Below are positions 53,175-61,620 of a stretch of 64,000 bases of DNA, in pieces; the first letter of the stretch is position 1, and every line of letters starts with the position of its first letter. The stretch is from NCBI RefSeq assembly GCF_024399315.1, contig NZ_CP075170.1, positions 2,232,001-2,296,000 of the forward strand, written 5' to 3'. The translations under genes were made by a program, and so were the position numbers. This stretch comes from Chryseobacterium sp. MA9 (lineage in GTDB: Bacteria > Bacteroidota > Bacteroidia > Flavobacteriales > Weeksellaceae). The notes under the pieces were generated by a model, which was not told where the DNA came from, did not search any database, and saw only the letters and a program-made list of their open reading frames with translations.

Positions 53175-53938
53175 TGAAATTAATCACATACAACGTCAAT
53201 GGAATCAGAGCTGCTTTTACAAAAGATTTTCTGGGCTGGCTAAAGACTGCTGATCCGGATATCATCTGTATTCAGGAGAGTAAGGCCGGAAACGATCAGA
53301 TAGACATCGAAAGTCTTGAAAAATTAGGTTATCACAGTTATTGGCACTCAGCAGTAAGAAAAGGCTATAGCGGGGTCGGAATTGCCTCAAAAATCAAACC
53401 CAATCATGTAGAGTACGGATGCGGTATTGAAAGCTATGATAATGAGGGTAGAATCATCCGTGCAGATTTTGATGGCTTTTCAGCTATTTCTGTATACGTT
53501 CCTTCTGCGTCTAATATTGAGAGACTGGATTTTAAAATGCAGTTCTGCCATGATTTCCTGGAGTATATCAAAAATTTAAAGAAAGAAATTCCCAATCTGA
53601 TTATATCCGGTGATTTTAATATTTGCCATGAAGAGATTGATATTCACAATCCTGTTGGTTTAAAGAATGTTTCCGGGTTTCTTCCCATGGAAAGGGAATG
53701 GATGACCAACTTCATCAACGAATGTGAACTGATAGACAGTTTCAGGTTTTTTAATAATGATCCGGACAATTATACATGGTGGAGCTACAGACAAAATTCC
53801 AGAGCCAGAAACAAAGGATGGAGACTGGATTACAACTTCACCTCTTACAGTTTAAAGGATAAGCTCTCCAGAGCAGTTATTTTAAAAGAAGCAGTACATT
53901 CTGACCATTGTCCTGCTTTATTGGAATTGGATGTATAG
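53174..53938 (+). CDS. xth: Exodeoxyribonuclease III (AP endonuclease)
   Basis: 254 residues. Endonuclease/exonuclease/phosphatase fold with the metal-binding Glu in QESKAG, the GDFNICH Asp/Asn pair, and the SDHCP Asp-His at the C-terminus. It cuts DNA at abasic sites and trims 3' blocks in base-excision repair. Coupled by TAATG overlap to the upstream YciI-like gene. Confidence 0.95.
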   Translation: MKLITYNVNGIRAAFTKDFLGWLKTADPDIICIQESKAGNDQIDIESLEKLGYHSYWHSAVRKGYSGVGIASKIKPNHVEYGCGIESYDNEGRIIRADFDGFSAISVYVPSASNIERLDFKMQFCHDFLEYIKNLKKEIPNLIISGDFNICHEEIDIHNPVGLKNVSGFLPMEREWMTNFINECELIDSFRFFNNDPDNYTWWSYRQNSRARNKGWRLDYNFTSYSLKDKLSRAVILKEAVHSDHCPALLELDV

Positions 53939-53957
53939 AAGTTTAATATGTGCCATA

Positions 53958-53990
53958 CAAAAAGCCAGCTGAGTCAGCTGGCTTTTTTTT
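53958..53990. terminator. Bidirectional terminator
   Basis: AAAAAGCCAGCTGA / TCAGCTGGCTTTTT with long T tail, between the xth and rlpA-like convergent genes. Confidence 0.9.
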
Positions 53991-54006
53991 AATTTAAATC
54001 ATAAAA

Positions 54007-54378
54007 TTAATCGACAATTTCATATTCGACCGGAATTGTACCATGACTGATATCTCCGATCTCATCGAACGCAGCTTTAGACATGTCTAAAGATCTTGAT
54101 GAATGGTAAGGCCCTCTGTCATTAATTCTCACTATTACCTCTTTACCATTTTTAAGGTTAGTAACCTTAACGTTTGTTCCAAATGGAAGCGTTCTGTTTG
54201 CTGCAGTAAACTTTGAGTTATCAAAGATTTCTCCGCTAGCAGTTTTTCTACCGTTAAATTTATCGTGGTAGTACGATGCATAACTTGTTTTTTTCGCATC
54301 TAAGGCATTACTCGTAAAAGAATAAATACCTAAGGTTGAAATCATCATTATGATTACGAGAATGAATCTTTTCATCAT
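54007..54378 (-). CDS. RlpA-like septal ring lytic transglycosylase
   Basis: 123 residues: a signal or anchor segment (KRFILVIIMMISTLGIYSF), then a double-psi beta-barrel domain with SYYHDKFNGRKTASGE and the catalytic-type Asp in RINDRGPY. RlpA proteins cleave glycan strands lacking stem peptides. The C-terminal SPOR domain of the E. coli protein is absent. An ATG one codon in (54375) is equally possible. Confidence 0.88.
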   Translation of the reverse strand: MMKRFILVIIMMISTLGIYSFTSNALDAKKTSYASYYHDKFNGRKTASGEIFDNSKFTAANRTLPFGTNVKVTNLKNGKEVIVRINDRGPYHSSRSLDMSKAAFDEIGDISHGTIPVEYEIVD

Positions 54379-54882
54379 TTTGAACTTTTATTGGTTTTGA
54401 CGGGACAAAAGTATCAGGAATCTTTATAAAACCCTATCTCATATGTTAAAAACAGTTAACAAAACCTTAAATAAATCTTAATCAACCCTGCAATACCCTA
54501 TGAATAGGGGTTTTAGACTACACTGTTAAAAAGTGTTAAAAAAAGACTTAAAAAGTTAACATAATTAACTAATTTGTGCATAATTTAAAAAAGACAATTT
54601 CAAAAACAACTGATAATCAATTAATTAAAATTCATACAATGTTAAGGTCTGAATTAAAAAATGATCTTTAAAAATTAAATATCTTAAAACCAGATTTTAA
54701 AAAAAACTGCTTATAGAACACGCTTACCCTTATAATATCATATTTCCGAAGCAGATTTTAACAGCTTTATATTCTGTTAAAATTTATAGATTGATTCCTT
54801 ATTCATTAAATATCAACACCAATTGCTTAAAATATTGTTTTTAATATCCAATAAATACATAAATCTCTTCTCTTTTAAAAGT
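54379..54882. other. Gene-free AT-rich stretch
   Basis: About 500 bases, extremely AT-rich, with only tiny frames (10-16 codons). A weak hairpin CCCTAT/ATAGGG with TTTT lies at 54495-54514. The rlpA-like gene's promoter probably lies at its left end. No RNA gene was recognised. Confidence 0.5.
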
Positions 54883-54914
54883 AAAAAAACCAATGATCTC
54901 TCATTGGTTTTTAT
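54883..54914 (-). terminator. Terminator of the leftward secreted-protein pair
   Basis: AAAACCAATGA / TCATTGGTTTT stem; on the minus strand it is followed by TTTTTTACTTT. Confidence 0.85.
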
Positions 54915-54935
54915 TTATGTAATTAAATTAATTCT

Positions 54936-55649
54936 CTATTTTAAATATTCTAATACATAATCGTATGTACCGTTAGGATACACTACAGAAATACTTGGAG
55001 ATCCTGTAACTGCAGCTCCGGTAGCTGTATCATAAGAATATAATTCTCTAGAATATACAGTATTTGTACCTGCTTTATAGATAGTGATTCCATACATTGA
55101 AGTTATTCCAGCAGGAGCAGGAATTGTTACCGCAGTAGAAGTTCCACTCGCTGCAAAAGTTCCTTTTACACCATAAATCTGAGCGTTGTTTACTTGTCTG
55201 TTTGTAACTGTTTCAGTTGTAAGAATATTTTCTTTTGCCGCTGAACCTAGTGGCAACCATCTACCTGATGCTGAAGAGAAAGCAGGTGTTGGAGTAGGAT
55301 TACTAAAATAGTAAAAACCAACATCTACAGTTTGACCACCAATACCAGAACCTGTAGCAGGAGTAGTACCAGCAGTAGAGTTATAAACAATCATCCCGTC
55401 ATATGCAGTAGGGAAGTTCAGAGCACTAGTCACTGGTGTAACAAAAGTAAACGAAGTTAAATTTGTTCTAGGAAATGCTAATCCTTTACCATTACTATTT
55501 GATGTTGTAAATCCATTTGCAGAAGCATCTAAAAATACAGACTGTGTAGCTACTGTAGCACTCACAGTACCGTTTGATCTTAATTGAGCGAAAAACGTGC
55601 TTGATGCCGCAACAATGGCAAACAATGCTGATGTTAAATATACTTTCAT
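54936..55649 (-). CDS. Secreted Thr/Ser/Ala-rich protein of unknown function
   Basis: 237 residues with signal peptide (KVYLTSALFAIVAASSTFFAQ). The mature part is beta-rich and full of T, S, A and G, beginning LRSNGTVSATVATQSVFLDAS, with YDGMIVYNSTAG and VGFYYFSNPT motifs. These motifs echo the VGFYYYDG of its neighbour at 55665, so the two share ancestry or a module. It ends DYVLEYLK, without a T9SS domain. It follows the neighbour by 15 bases as an operon. Confidence 0.72.
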   Translation of the reverse strand: MKVYLTSALFAIVAASSTFFAQLRSNGTVSATVATQSVFLDASANGFTTSNSNGKGLAFPRTNLTSFTFVTPVTSALNFPTAYDGMIVYNSTAGTTPATGSGIGGQTVDVGFYYFSNPTPTPAFSSASGRWLPLGSAAKENILTTETVTNRQVNNAQIYGVKGTFAASGTSTAVTIPAPAGITSMYGITIYKAGTNTVYSRELYSYDTATGAAVTGSPSISVVYPNGTYDYVLEYLK

Positions 55650-55664
55650 AATTGTGTTTTGTTA

Positions 55665-56291
55665 TTAGAATGAATTATAGCTATACCAGTTCGTACCATC
55701 ACAAATATAGGATAATGATCCTCCAGATTGAAGAGGTGTCGTTGAAGCTGTACTATGAACTCCTGTTACACTAAAAAAAGCTCCATTGGTTGCATCTATA
55801 AATGTAATAGTTTTACCGTTGGTTTTTGTCAATGTAGCTAAGTTAAATGTAACATTTGATGTAACTAGAACTGCATTATTCAAGTCTGTATCAGAGATCG
55901 TAGAAGCTGTCTGTGCTCTTACTGTCATTCCAGCAGGAGCAACGCTTCCACCACCTACAGCGATCCAAGTGTTCGTAGTCTGGCCGTCATAGTAGTAAAA
56001 ACCTACTGCTGTAACGTTCGTAGTTTTGGGAGTTGCTGTACCGTCAATCGTTGTAACGAAAGCAAGCGCTCCATTTTGAGCAGCAGTATAAGCTGCATCT
56101 TTAGCTAATAATTGTGCTCTTGTCATACGAGGGACTAATAAGGCATCAGGTCTAGCATTGTCAGTAGTATTTGCTACTACATCTAGCGTTGCGGCAGGTG
56201 TGGTTGTGTTAATCCCCACTCGCCCCTGCTGAGCCTTAGAAAGGGCCGAAAGGCCAACAAGCATAATTGCTGTTAATAAAAATTTTTTCAT
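55665..56291 (-). CDS. Secreted protein with VGINTTTP-type N-terminus, function unknown
   Basis: 208 residues: signal peptide (KKFLLTAIMLVGLSALSKAQ) then GRVGINTTTPAATLDVVANT, a motif found at the mature N-terminus of many flavobacterial secreted or fibre-like proteins. Further motifs are LLVPRMTRAQLLA and AVGFYYYDGQTTNTW, and the end is TNWYSYNSF. The low-complexity T/A/S composition suggests a beta-helical or fibre structure. First gene of a two-gene unit. Confidence 0.72.
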   Translation of the reverse strand: MKKFLLTAIMLVGLSALSKAQQGRVGINTTTPAATLDVVANTTDNARPDALLVPRMTRAQLLAKDAAYTAAQNGALAFVTTIDGTATPKTTNVTAVGFYYYDGQTTNTWIAVGGGSVAPAGMTVRAQTASTISDTDLNNAVLVTSNVTFNLATLTKTNGKTITFIDATNGAFFSVTGVHSTASTTPLQSGGSLSYICDGTNWYSYNSF

Positions 56292-56662
56292 AAGTTTTTA
56301 AAGATTTTTAATTACATTTTTTTTCATCAATATTTCCAAAATGGTAGATGCATCCCAACTTGTGAACATCATATTGAAGCGAACAAGTTAAAATATTATT
56401 TTAATTTCATTTTAGCTTCATTTAAACGATTTAACTCATTGAAAGCATATTATTTAAAAATATTGCTTATTGCGCAAATTTAAGACATAATTTTTGAATT
56501 TATATACTTTATAAAAGAAATTTGATAAATCTTAATTATGCAAAATATTAACAAATTGATTATCAATAAAATAAAAACAAATCACCGAGAAAATTCTATG
56601 TTAATTTTCGTTAATAGCTTAATTTCATAAATCTTATTTTAAACTGATTAGTAAGCATTTAG
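56292..56662. other. Gene-free AT-rich stretch
   Basis: 371 bases with no ORF above about 15 codons and no recognised repeat. It should hold the promoter of the leftward secreted-protein pair. No clear TTTG/TAnnTTTG pair was found. Confidence 0.45.
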
Positions 56663-57964
56663 CTAGACTAATTCTCCGTATAAATCAAACTCTTCGGCTG
56701 AGGTAATTTTAACATCTGCAAATTCACCTATAGAGATATAGGTATCTTCAGCAGAAACCAAAACTGTATTATCCACATCTGGTGAATCATACTCCGTTCT
56801 TCCAATAAAATAGTTCCCTTCTTTACGGTCAAAAATACATCTGAATATTTTTCCTACTTTTTCCTGATTCTTTTCCCACGAAATCTGAGACTGCAATTCC
56901 ATGATTTCTTCTACTCTTGCCTCTTTTACCTCTTGCGAAATATCATCTTCCAATACATAAGCCGTAGTATTCTCTTCATGAGAATAAGTAAAGCATCCTA
57001 ATCTGTCAAACTTCTGTTCTCTTACCCAGTCTTTAAGCTCCTGGAATCTTTCTTCTGTTTCACCAGGATATCCAACAATAAGAGTTGTTCTGATCGCCAT
57101 ATCAGGAACTTTTTCTCTGAACTTTCCTAAAAGAGCATCTGTTTTCTCATGGGTAGTTCCTCTCTTCATTGATTTCAACAAATCGGAATTAATATGCTGA
57201 AGAGGAATATCTATATAGTTACATACTTTAGGTTCTTCACGGATAATATCGAGAACATCTTCCGGAAAACCGCTTGGGAAGGCATAATGAAGACGAATCC
57301 ATTCTACACCTTCTACCTTCACCAATTCTTTTAAAAGATCTCCTAACGCTCTTTTCTTATAAAGATCAAGACCATAGTAAGTAAGATCCTGTGCGATAAG
57401 AATTAATTCTTTTGTCCCTTTTTTTGCCAGTTTCTGAGCTTCTAAAACCAGTTTTTCGATGGGGGTTGACATATGGCCTCCTCTCATCAAAGGGATCGCA
57501 CAGAAAGAACATGGTCTGTCACAGCCTTCTGAGATTTTAAGGTAGGCATAATGTTTTGGAGTCGTTGTAAGTCTCTCTCCTACCAGTTCGTGTTTATAAT
57601 CTGCTCCAAGATGTTTTAAAAGCATCGGCAGGTCTCTTGTTCCGAAATATTGGTCTACATCCGGAATTTCTTTTATCAAATCCGGTTTATATCTTTCTGA
57701 TAAACATCCTGTAACGAATACTTTTTCAACCTCTCCTCTATTCTTAGCTTCAACATAATCAAGGATGGTATTAATAGATTCTTCTTTAGCATTATCAATA
57801 AATCCGCAGGTATTGATTACAACAATGTCACCACGGTCTTCATGAACCACTTCTTTGCCATTAGCTTTCAGCTGGCTCATTAATACTTCAGAATCATATA
57901 CATTCTTGGAACACCCAAGAGTGACTACATTGATTTTCTTCTTCCCTACAGATTTTGTACGCAT
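56663..57964 (-). CDS. rimO: Ribosomal protein S12 methylthiotransferase RimO
   Basis: 433 residues from ATG 57964; the frame extended to a TTG at 57994 enters the -7 box. The N-terminal MTTase domain has cysteines 18, 53 and 87. The radical-SAM cluster is CDRPCSFC (148, 152, 155). A C-terminal TRAM domain is at about 365-433. It methylthiolates the conserved Asp of ribosomal protein S12. A TATCTTTG box lies at 57984-57991 on the minus strand, 19 bases upstream. Confidence 0.95.
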   Translation of the reverse strand: MRTKSVGKKKINVVTLGCSKNVYDSEVLMSQLKANGKEVVHEDRGDIVVINTCGFIDNAKEESINTILDYVEAKNRGEVEKVFVTGCLSERYKPDLIKEIPDVDQYFGTRDLPMLLKHLGADYKHELVGERLTTTPKHYAYLKISEGCDRPCSFCAIPLMRGGHMSTPIEKLVLEAQKLAKKGTKELILIAQDLTYYGLDLYKKRALGDLLKELVKVEGVEWIRLHYAFPSGFPEDVLDIIREEPKVCNYIDIPLQHINSDLLKSMKRGTTHEKTDALLGKFREKVPDMAIRTTLIVGYPGETEERFQELKDWVREQKFDRLGCFTYSHEENTTAYVLEDDISQEVKEARVEEIMELQSQISWEKNQEKVGKIFRCIFDRKEGNYFIGRTEYDSPDVDNTVLVSAEDTYISIGEFADVKITSAEEFDLYGELV

Positions 57965-57983
57965 CGTTTTGATTTTGAGTCTG

Positions 57984-57991
57984 CAAAGATA
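57984..57991 (-). promoter_or_regulatory. Candidate -7 box for rimO
   Basis: TATCTTTG on the minus strand, 19 bases before the ATG. No clear -33 element was found. Confidence 0.4.
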
Positions 57992-58017
57992 CAAAATATT
58001 GAAGAGTTAAGGATTAA

Positions 58018-58050
58018 AAAAATAAAAACCACTTTTATAAAGTGGTTTTC
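58018..58050 (-). terminator. Terminator at the end of the polysaccharide cluster
   Basis: AAAACCACTT / AAGTGGTTTT stem; read leftward it is followed by TATTTTTTTA. It closes the leftward glycan operon after rfbC. Confidence 0.8.
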
Positions 58051-58061
58051 AGGGATATAAT

Positions 58062-58607
58062 TTAAAAGTTTTTGTCTTTAAATCCAGGGGCGTTCTGATC
58101 TTTTTCCGAAAGTATGGCGTCTTTTTCATCAACTTTCCAATCAATATCAAGATCCGGATCATTGAATCTTACACTGCCTTCTGATTCTTTGTTATAAAAG
58201 TTATCACATTTATAGGAAAATACAGCATGGGTACTTAGTACGGCAAATCCATGTCCAAAACCTCTTGGCACGTAAAGCTGTAGTTTATTTTCTGCGGTAA
58301 GCTCTATTCCGAACCATTCCCCGAAAGTAGGAGAATCTCCTCTAAGATCCACGGCAACATCCCACACACTGCCTTCAAGGCATGATACCAATTTTGCCTG
58401 TGCATGCTCACCTTTCTGAAGATGCAGTCCTCTTAATACTCCATAAGATGATCTGGAAATATTATCCTGTACAAAGTGGCCGTTCATCCCTGTCAATTCT
58501 TCGAATTTTTTTTCGTTGAACTTTTCAAAGAAGTAGCCTCTCTCATCTTCAAATATGGTAGGCTCTATGATATAGCAATCTTTAAGCGGGGTTTCTTTAA
58601 TTTTCAT
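58062..58607 (-). CDS. rfbC: dTDP-4-dehydrorhamnose 3,5-epimerase
   Basis: 181 residues of the RmlC cupin family. Catalytic-type residues are in GVLRGLHLQK (His) and the VPRGFGHGFAVL core motif, with SYKCDNFYN containing the Tyr region. It epimerises dTDP-4-keto-6-deoxyglucose toward dTDP-L-rhamnose. RfbA, RfbB and RfbD partners are not in the window, so they lie beyond the right end or elsewhere. Last gene of the cluster before its terminator. Confidence 0.92.
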   Translation of the reverse strand: MKIKETPLKDCYIIEPTIFEDERGYFFEKFNEKKFEELTGMNGHFVQDNISRSSYGVLRGLHLQKGEHAQAKLVSCLEGSVWDVAVDLRGDSPTFGEWFGIELTAENKLQLYVPRGFGHGFAVLSTHAVFSYKCDNFYNKESEGSVRFNDPDLDIDWKVDEKDAILSEKDQNAPGFKDKNF

Positions 58608-58622
58608 AATAGTAAAAAAACT

Positions 58623-59201
58623 CTATTTCAATATGGTTATTATTGTTTTAAATAAAATCTTCGTATCATTTTTGAAAGACATATTTTCAAAATAGTCAAG
58701 ATTCATTTTTACTTTATTCGGAAATAATATTTCATCATTATATACCAAAGGATTTTTCTGGCTATTCAGAAGATTTTCTTCGTCTCTGTATTTAATACTC
58801 GCTTCACAGGTTAATCCCGGCTTTAATTCCAGAACTTTTCTATCTGCTCCGGTCAATTTATCGTAATACCCTTCAATGTCAGGTCTGGGACCCACAAAAC
58901 TCATATCGCCCTTTAAAATATTAAATAATTGGGGAAATTCATCAAATTTAAATTTCCTGAGTGTCTGCCCGATTCTGGAGCATACTCTTTTGCTATCATG
59001 AATTGTTTTAAATTTAAATATGGTAAATGGCTTTCCATACTGTCCTATTCGGGTCTGAAAAAAAATCCCATTAGAAGATGTATCGAGACTTGCAATCACA
59101 AATAAAATAAGCAGTACCGGCATAAGAAAGAGGGTCAGTATTACCGCTAAGATAAAGTCGAAAACCACTTTCCAATATTTATACTGATTCATTAAACTCA
59201 A
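58623..59201 (-). CDS. Initiating sugar-phosphate transferase (PglC/WcaJ C-terminal type), second copy
   Basis: 192 residues. One re-entrant membrane helix (about 8-35) is followed by a phosphoglycosyl transferase domain: FKFKTIHDSKR, FDEFPQLFNILKGDMSFVGPRPD and KPGLTCEASIKY. The Asp-Glu dyad in the KFDEFPQ segment is present, so the enzyme should be active. It would transfer a sugar phosphate to undecaprenyl phosphate. A second such enzyme is encoded at 60967. Confidence 0.88.
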   Translation of the reverse strand: MSLMNQYKYWKVVFDFILAVILTLFLMPVLLILFVIASLDTSSNGIFFQTRIGQYGKPFTIFKFKTIHDSKRVCSRIGQTLRKFKFDEFPQLFNILKGDMSFVGPRPDIEGYYDKLTGADRKVLELKPGLTCEASIKYRDEENLLNSQKNPLVYNDEILFPNKVKMNLDYFENMSFKNDTKILFKTIITILK

Positions 59202-59206
59202 TGATA

Positions 59207-60343
59207 TTAAACTCCGAAATAGTTACGGATTACGTTTGCTATTCTTTCTCTGTCATCATCTGACAAGTTGGACCCTGACGGAAGACACAGTCCGTTATCA
59301 AAAAGATTTTCGGAAATTTTTCCTCCGTAATAAGGAGAAGATTCAAAAACCGGCTGTAGGTGCATAGGCTTCCAAAGCGGTCTTGATTCAATATTATCTT
59401 CTAAAAATGCAAGTCTTAAGCCTTCTCTATTTTTCCCTGTAACCTGCGGATCAACAATAATGGCAGATAACCAGTGATTGGAATAAAAATCCTTTCCAGG
59501 CTCTGAAAATACAGTCACCCCTTCAATATTTTTAAAAATTTCAAAATAGAAATCATGCATTGCTCTACGGGCTGCCACTCTATCTTTAAGAACTTCCATC
59601 TGCCCTCTTCCTATTCCTGCAACAATATTGCTCATTCTGTAGTTGAAACCAATATGTGAATGCTGATAGTGAGGGGCATTATCTCTTGCCTGAGTAGAAA
59701 GGAAAACGGTTTTATCTTTATCTTCCTGAGTGTGGCAAACCAAAGCTCCTCCTCCGGATGTGGTAATAATTTTGTTCCCGTTAAAACTTAATACTCCAAA
59801 ACGTCCAAATGTTCCACAAGCCTGTCCTTTGTAAGTAGAACCAAGAGCTTCTGCAGCATCTTCTATAACAGGAATCTGGAATTCCTGAGCAATAGCTGTA
59901 ATTTCGTCCATTTTTGCAGGCATACCATACAAATGAACTACAATAATAGCTTTGGGCTTTGTTCCTTTTTGAATTCTGTCTTCAACGGCTTCTCTTAAAG
60001 CTTTTGGACACATATTCCAGGTATCAGGTTCGCTGTCTACAAAAACAGGAGTTCCTCCACAGTAAGCAATAGGATTGGCTGATGCTGAGAAAGTCATTGA
60101 CTGGCAGATAACCTCATCACCATGCTGTACTCCGCATTCAATAAGCGCAAGGTGTAATGCTGCGGTACCAGCAGAAAGAACGGCAACTTTTGCATTTTCA
60201 CCCAAAAACTGCTCCAGATCTTTTTCTAATCCGTCAACATTAGGTCCCAATGGCGCTACCCAGTTTTCTTCAAATGCTTCGTTGATATATTTTTGTTCGT
60301 TACCTCCCATATGGGGTGAGGACAACCAGATTTTAGTATTCAT
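59207..60343 (-). CDS. DegT/DnrJ/EryC1/StrS sugar aminotransferase (PglE-like)
   Basis: 378 residues. PLP-dependent sugar aminotransferase with Lys191 in LSFNGNKII, the upstream Asp/Asn PLP contacts in VIEDAAEALGS, and PSGSNLSDDDRERI at the end. It would aminate a UDP-4-keto-6-deoxy sugar. Neighbours PglD-like (downstream of the transferase) and PglC-like suggest UDP-N,N'-diacetylbacillosamine synthesis, with this as the PglE step. The 4,6-dehydratase (PglF) is not in the window. Confidence 0.88.
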   Translation of the reverse strand: MNTKIWLSSPHMGGNEQKYINEAFEENWVAPLGPNVDGLEKDLEQFLGENAKVAVLSAGTAALHLALIECGVQHGDEVICQSMTFSASANPIAYCGGTPVFVDSEPDTWNMCPKALREAVEDRIQKGTKPKAIIVVHLYGMPAKMDEITAIAQEFQIPVIEDAAEALGSTYKGQACGTFGRFGVLSFNGNKIITTSGGGALVCHTQEDKDKTVFLSTQARDNAPHYQHSHIGFNYRMSNIVAGIGRGQMEVLKDRVAARRAMHDFYFEIFKNIEGVTVFSEPGKDFYSNHWLSAIIVDPQVTGKNREGLRLAFLEDNIESRPLWKPMHLQPVFESSPYYGGKISENLFDNGLCLPSGSNLSDDDRERIANVIRNYFGV

Positions 60344-60363
60344 AATATTGATTTGTAACTTGT

Positions 60364-60957
60364 TTATATAATATTTTTTTTAATGATTTTACCTGGATTC
60401 CCTACTACAACTGAATAATCGGGAATATCATTAATAATTACCGCTCCGGCACCTATTACACACCATTTTCCTACTTTAATTCCCTGTATTACTGATGCCC
60501 CAATTCCAATATGAGTGCCTTCACCTACTTCAACAGTCCCGGCGAGTGCCACATTAGGTGAAATATGAACAAAGTCTTCAATCACACAATCATGATCTAC
60601 AGATGCATTGGTATTGATGATACAGTGCTTACCAATGGTGGTATCAGCATTGATTACAACTCCACCCATTACTACTGTTCCCGGTTCAATCTTTACAGAG
60701 TCCGAAATTATAGATTTTGGGTGTATTAAGATGCCTATCTCATTTTTAATTTGTTCCGATATTTTTTTACGAGTAAAATTATTTCCGATTGAAATAATCA
60801 TTTTTTCCTTATCGTCAGGTAAATTATTTAATACAGGAAAGCCATAGCATTCATTTTTAGTAATATCCTGATCTATGAATGCCTTAATCTTTATGTCATT
60901 AGCCGTTGCAATGTCTGCAATTACTTTTCCGTGTCCACTTGCTCCAAATAAATACAT
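60364..60957 (-). CDS. Sugar O/N-acetyltransferase (PglD/NeuD-like)
   Basis: 197 residues from ATG 60957; a TTG at 60966 is rejected. The N-terminal Rossmann UDP-binding domain (LFGASGHGKV) is followed by a left-handed beta-helix. The catalytic-type His122 lies in ASVDHDC, matching the PglD His. It would acetylate the 4-amino group of the bacillosamine precursor. Length equals PglD (about 195). Confidence 0.88.
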   Translation of the reverse strand: MYLFGASGHGKVIADIATANDIKIKAFIDQDITKNECYGFPVLNNLPDDKEKMIISIGNNFTRKKISEQIKNEIGILIHPKSIISDSVKIEPGTVVMGGVVINADTTIGKHCIINTNASVDHDCVIEDFVHISPNVALAGTVEVGEGTHIGIGASVIQGIKVGKWCVIGAGAVIINDIPDYSVVVGNPGKIIKKNII

Positions 60958-60966
60958 AATGATCAA

Positions 60967-61569
60967 TTAATTTCCCTGAAAGGGTTCTATGGTTACATGT
61001 CCATCAGCAGAAACTCCTTCTCTTATAAAAACTTTCTTAGCGGTTAAAAAGAAGATTTTCACGTCTAACATCAATGATATATTTTCTACATACCATACAT
61101 CATAATCAAATTTTTGATTCCATGATATTGCATTTCTACCATTTACTTGTGCCCAACCTGTGATTCCGGGTCTCACGTCATGTCTTCTCGCCTGGTGTTC
61201 ATTATATAAAGGTAAATATTGAACCAAAAGAGGTCTTGGTCCAATAAGTGACATATCTCCCTTCAGGACATTGATTAATTGTGGAATTTCATCCAAAGAT
61301 GTTTTACGGACGAAAGAACCTATTGCTGTTAATCTTTCTGCATCTGATAAAAGGTTTCCATTAGAATCCTTTTTATCATTCATTGTTTTAAACTTTATAA
61401 TTTTAAATATCTTACCGTTTTTACCTGGTCTCTGTTGAAAGAAAAAGGGTTTACCATTATTGGAAAGAAATAATCCAACCATCACAATAAGAAAAATTGG
61501 AAGTAGAAAAGTAATTCCAATGAGAGCAATTACAAAGTCGAAAATCCTCTTTAAATAATTTTTGTACAT
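60967..61569 (-). CDS. Initiating sugar-phosphate transferase, PglC-like
   Basis: 200 residues, the length of Campylobacter PglC. A single membrane helix (about 8-32) precedes the catalytic domain: [40 protein letters not shown], the [13 protein letters not shown] segment, and [13 protein letters not shown]. The Asp-Glu catalytic pair is intact. With the following PglD- and PglE-like genes it suggests transfer of phospho-N,N'-diacetylbacillosamine to undecaprenyl phosphate. Confidence 0.9.
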   Translation of the reverse strand: MYKNYLKRIFDFVIALIGITFLLPIFLIVMVGLFLSNNGKPFFFQQRPGKNGKIFKIIKFKTMNDKKDSNGNLLSDAERLTAIGSFVRKTSLDEIPQLINVLKGDMSLIGPRPLLVQYLPLYNEHQARRHDVRPGITGWAQVNGRNAISWNQKFDYDVWYVENISLMLDVKIFFLTAKKVFIREGVSADGHVTIEPFQGN

Positions 61570-61620
61570 TTTTAGAAATTAGGTGTATCAATCATCATAT
61601 GCTTTTTATCAATATCTTTT

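Noticed and set aside
54495..54514. Hairpin CCCTAT/ATAGGG followed by TTTT in the long spacer
   Set aside because: The stem is only six or seven pairs and no gene ends nearby on the plus strand.
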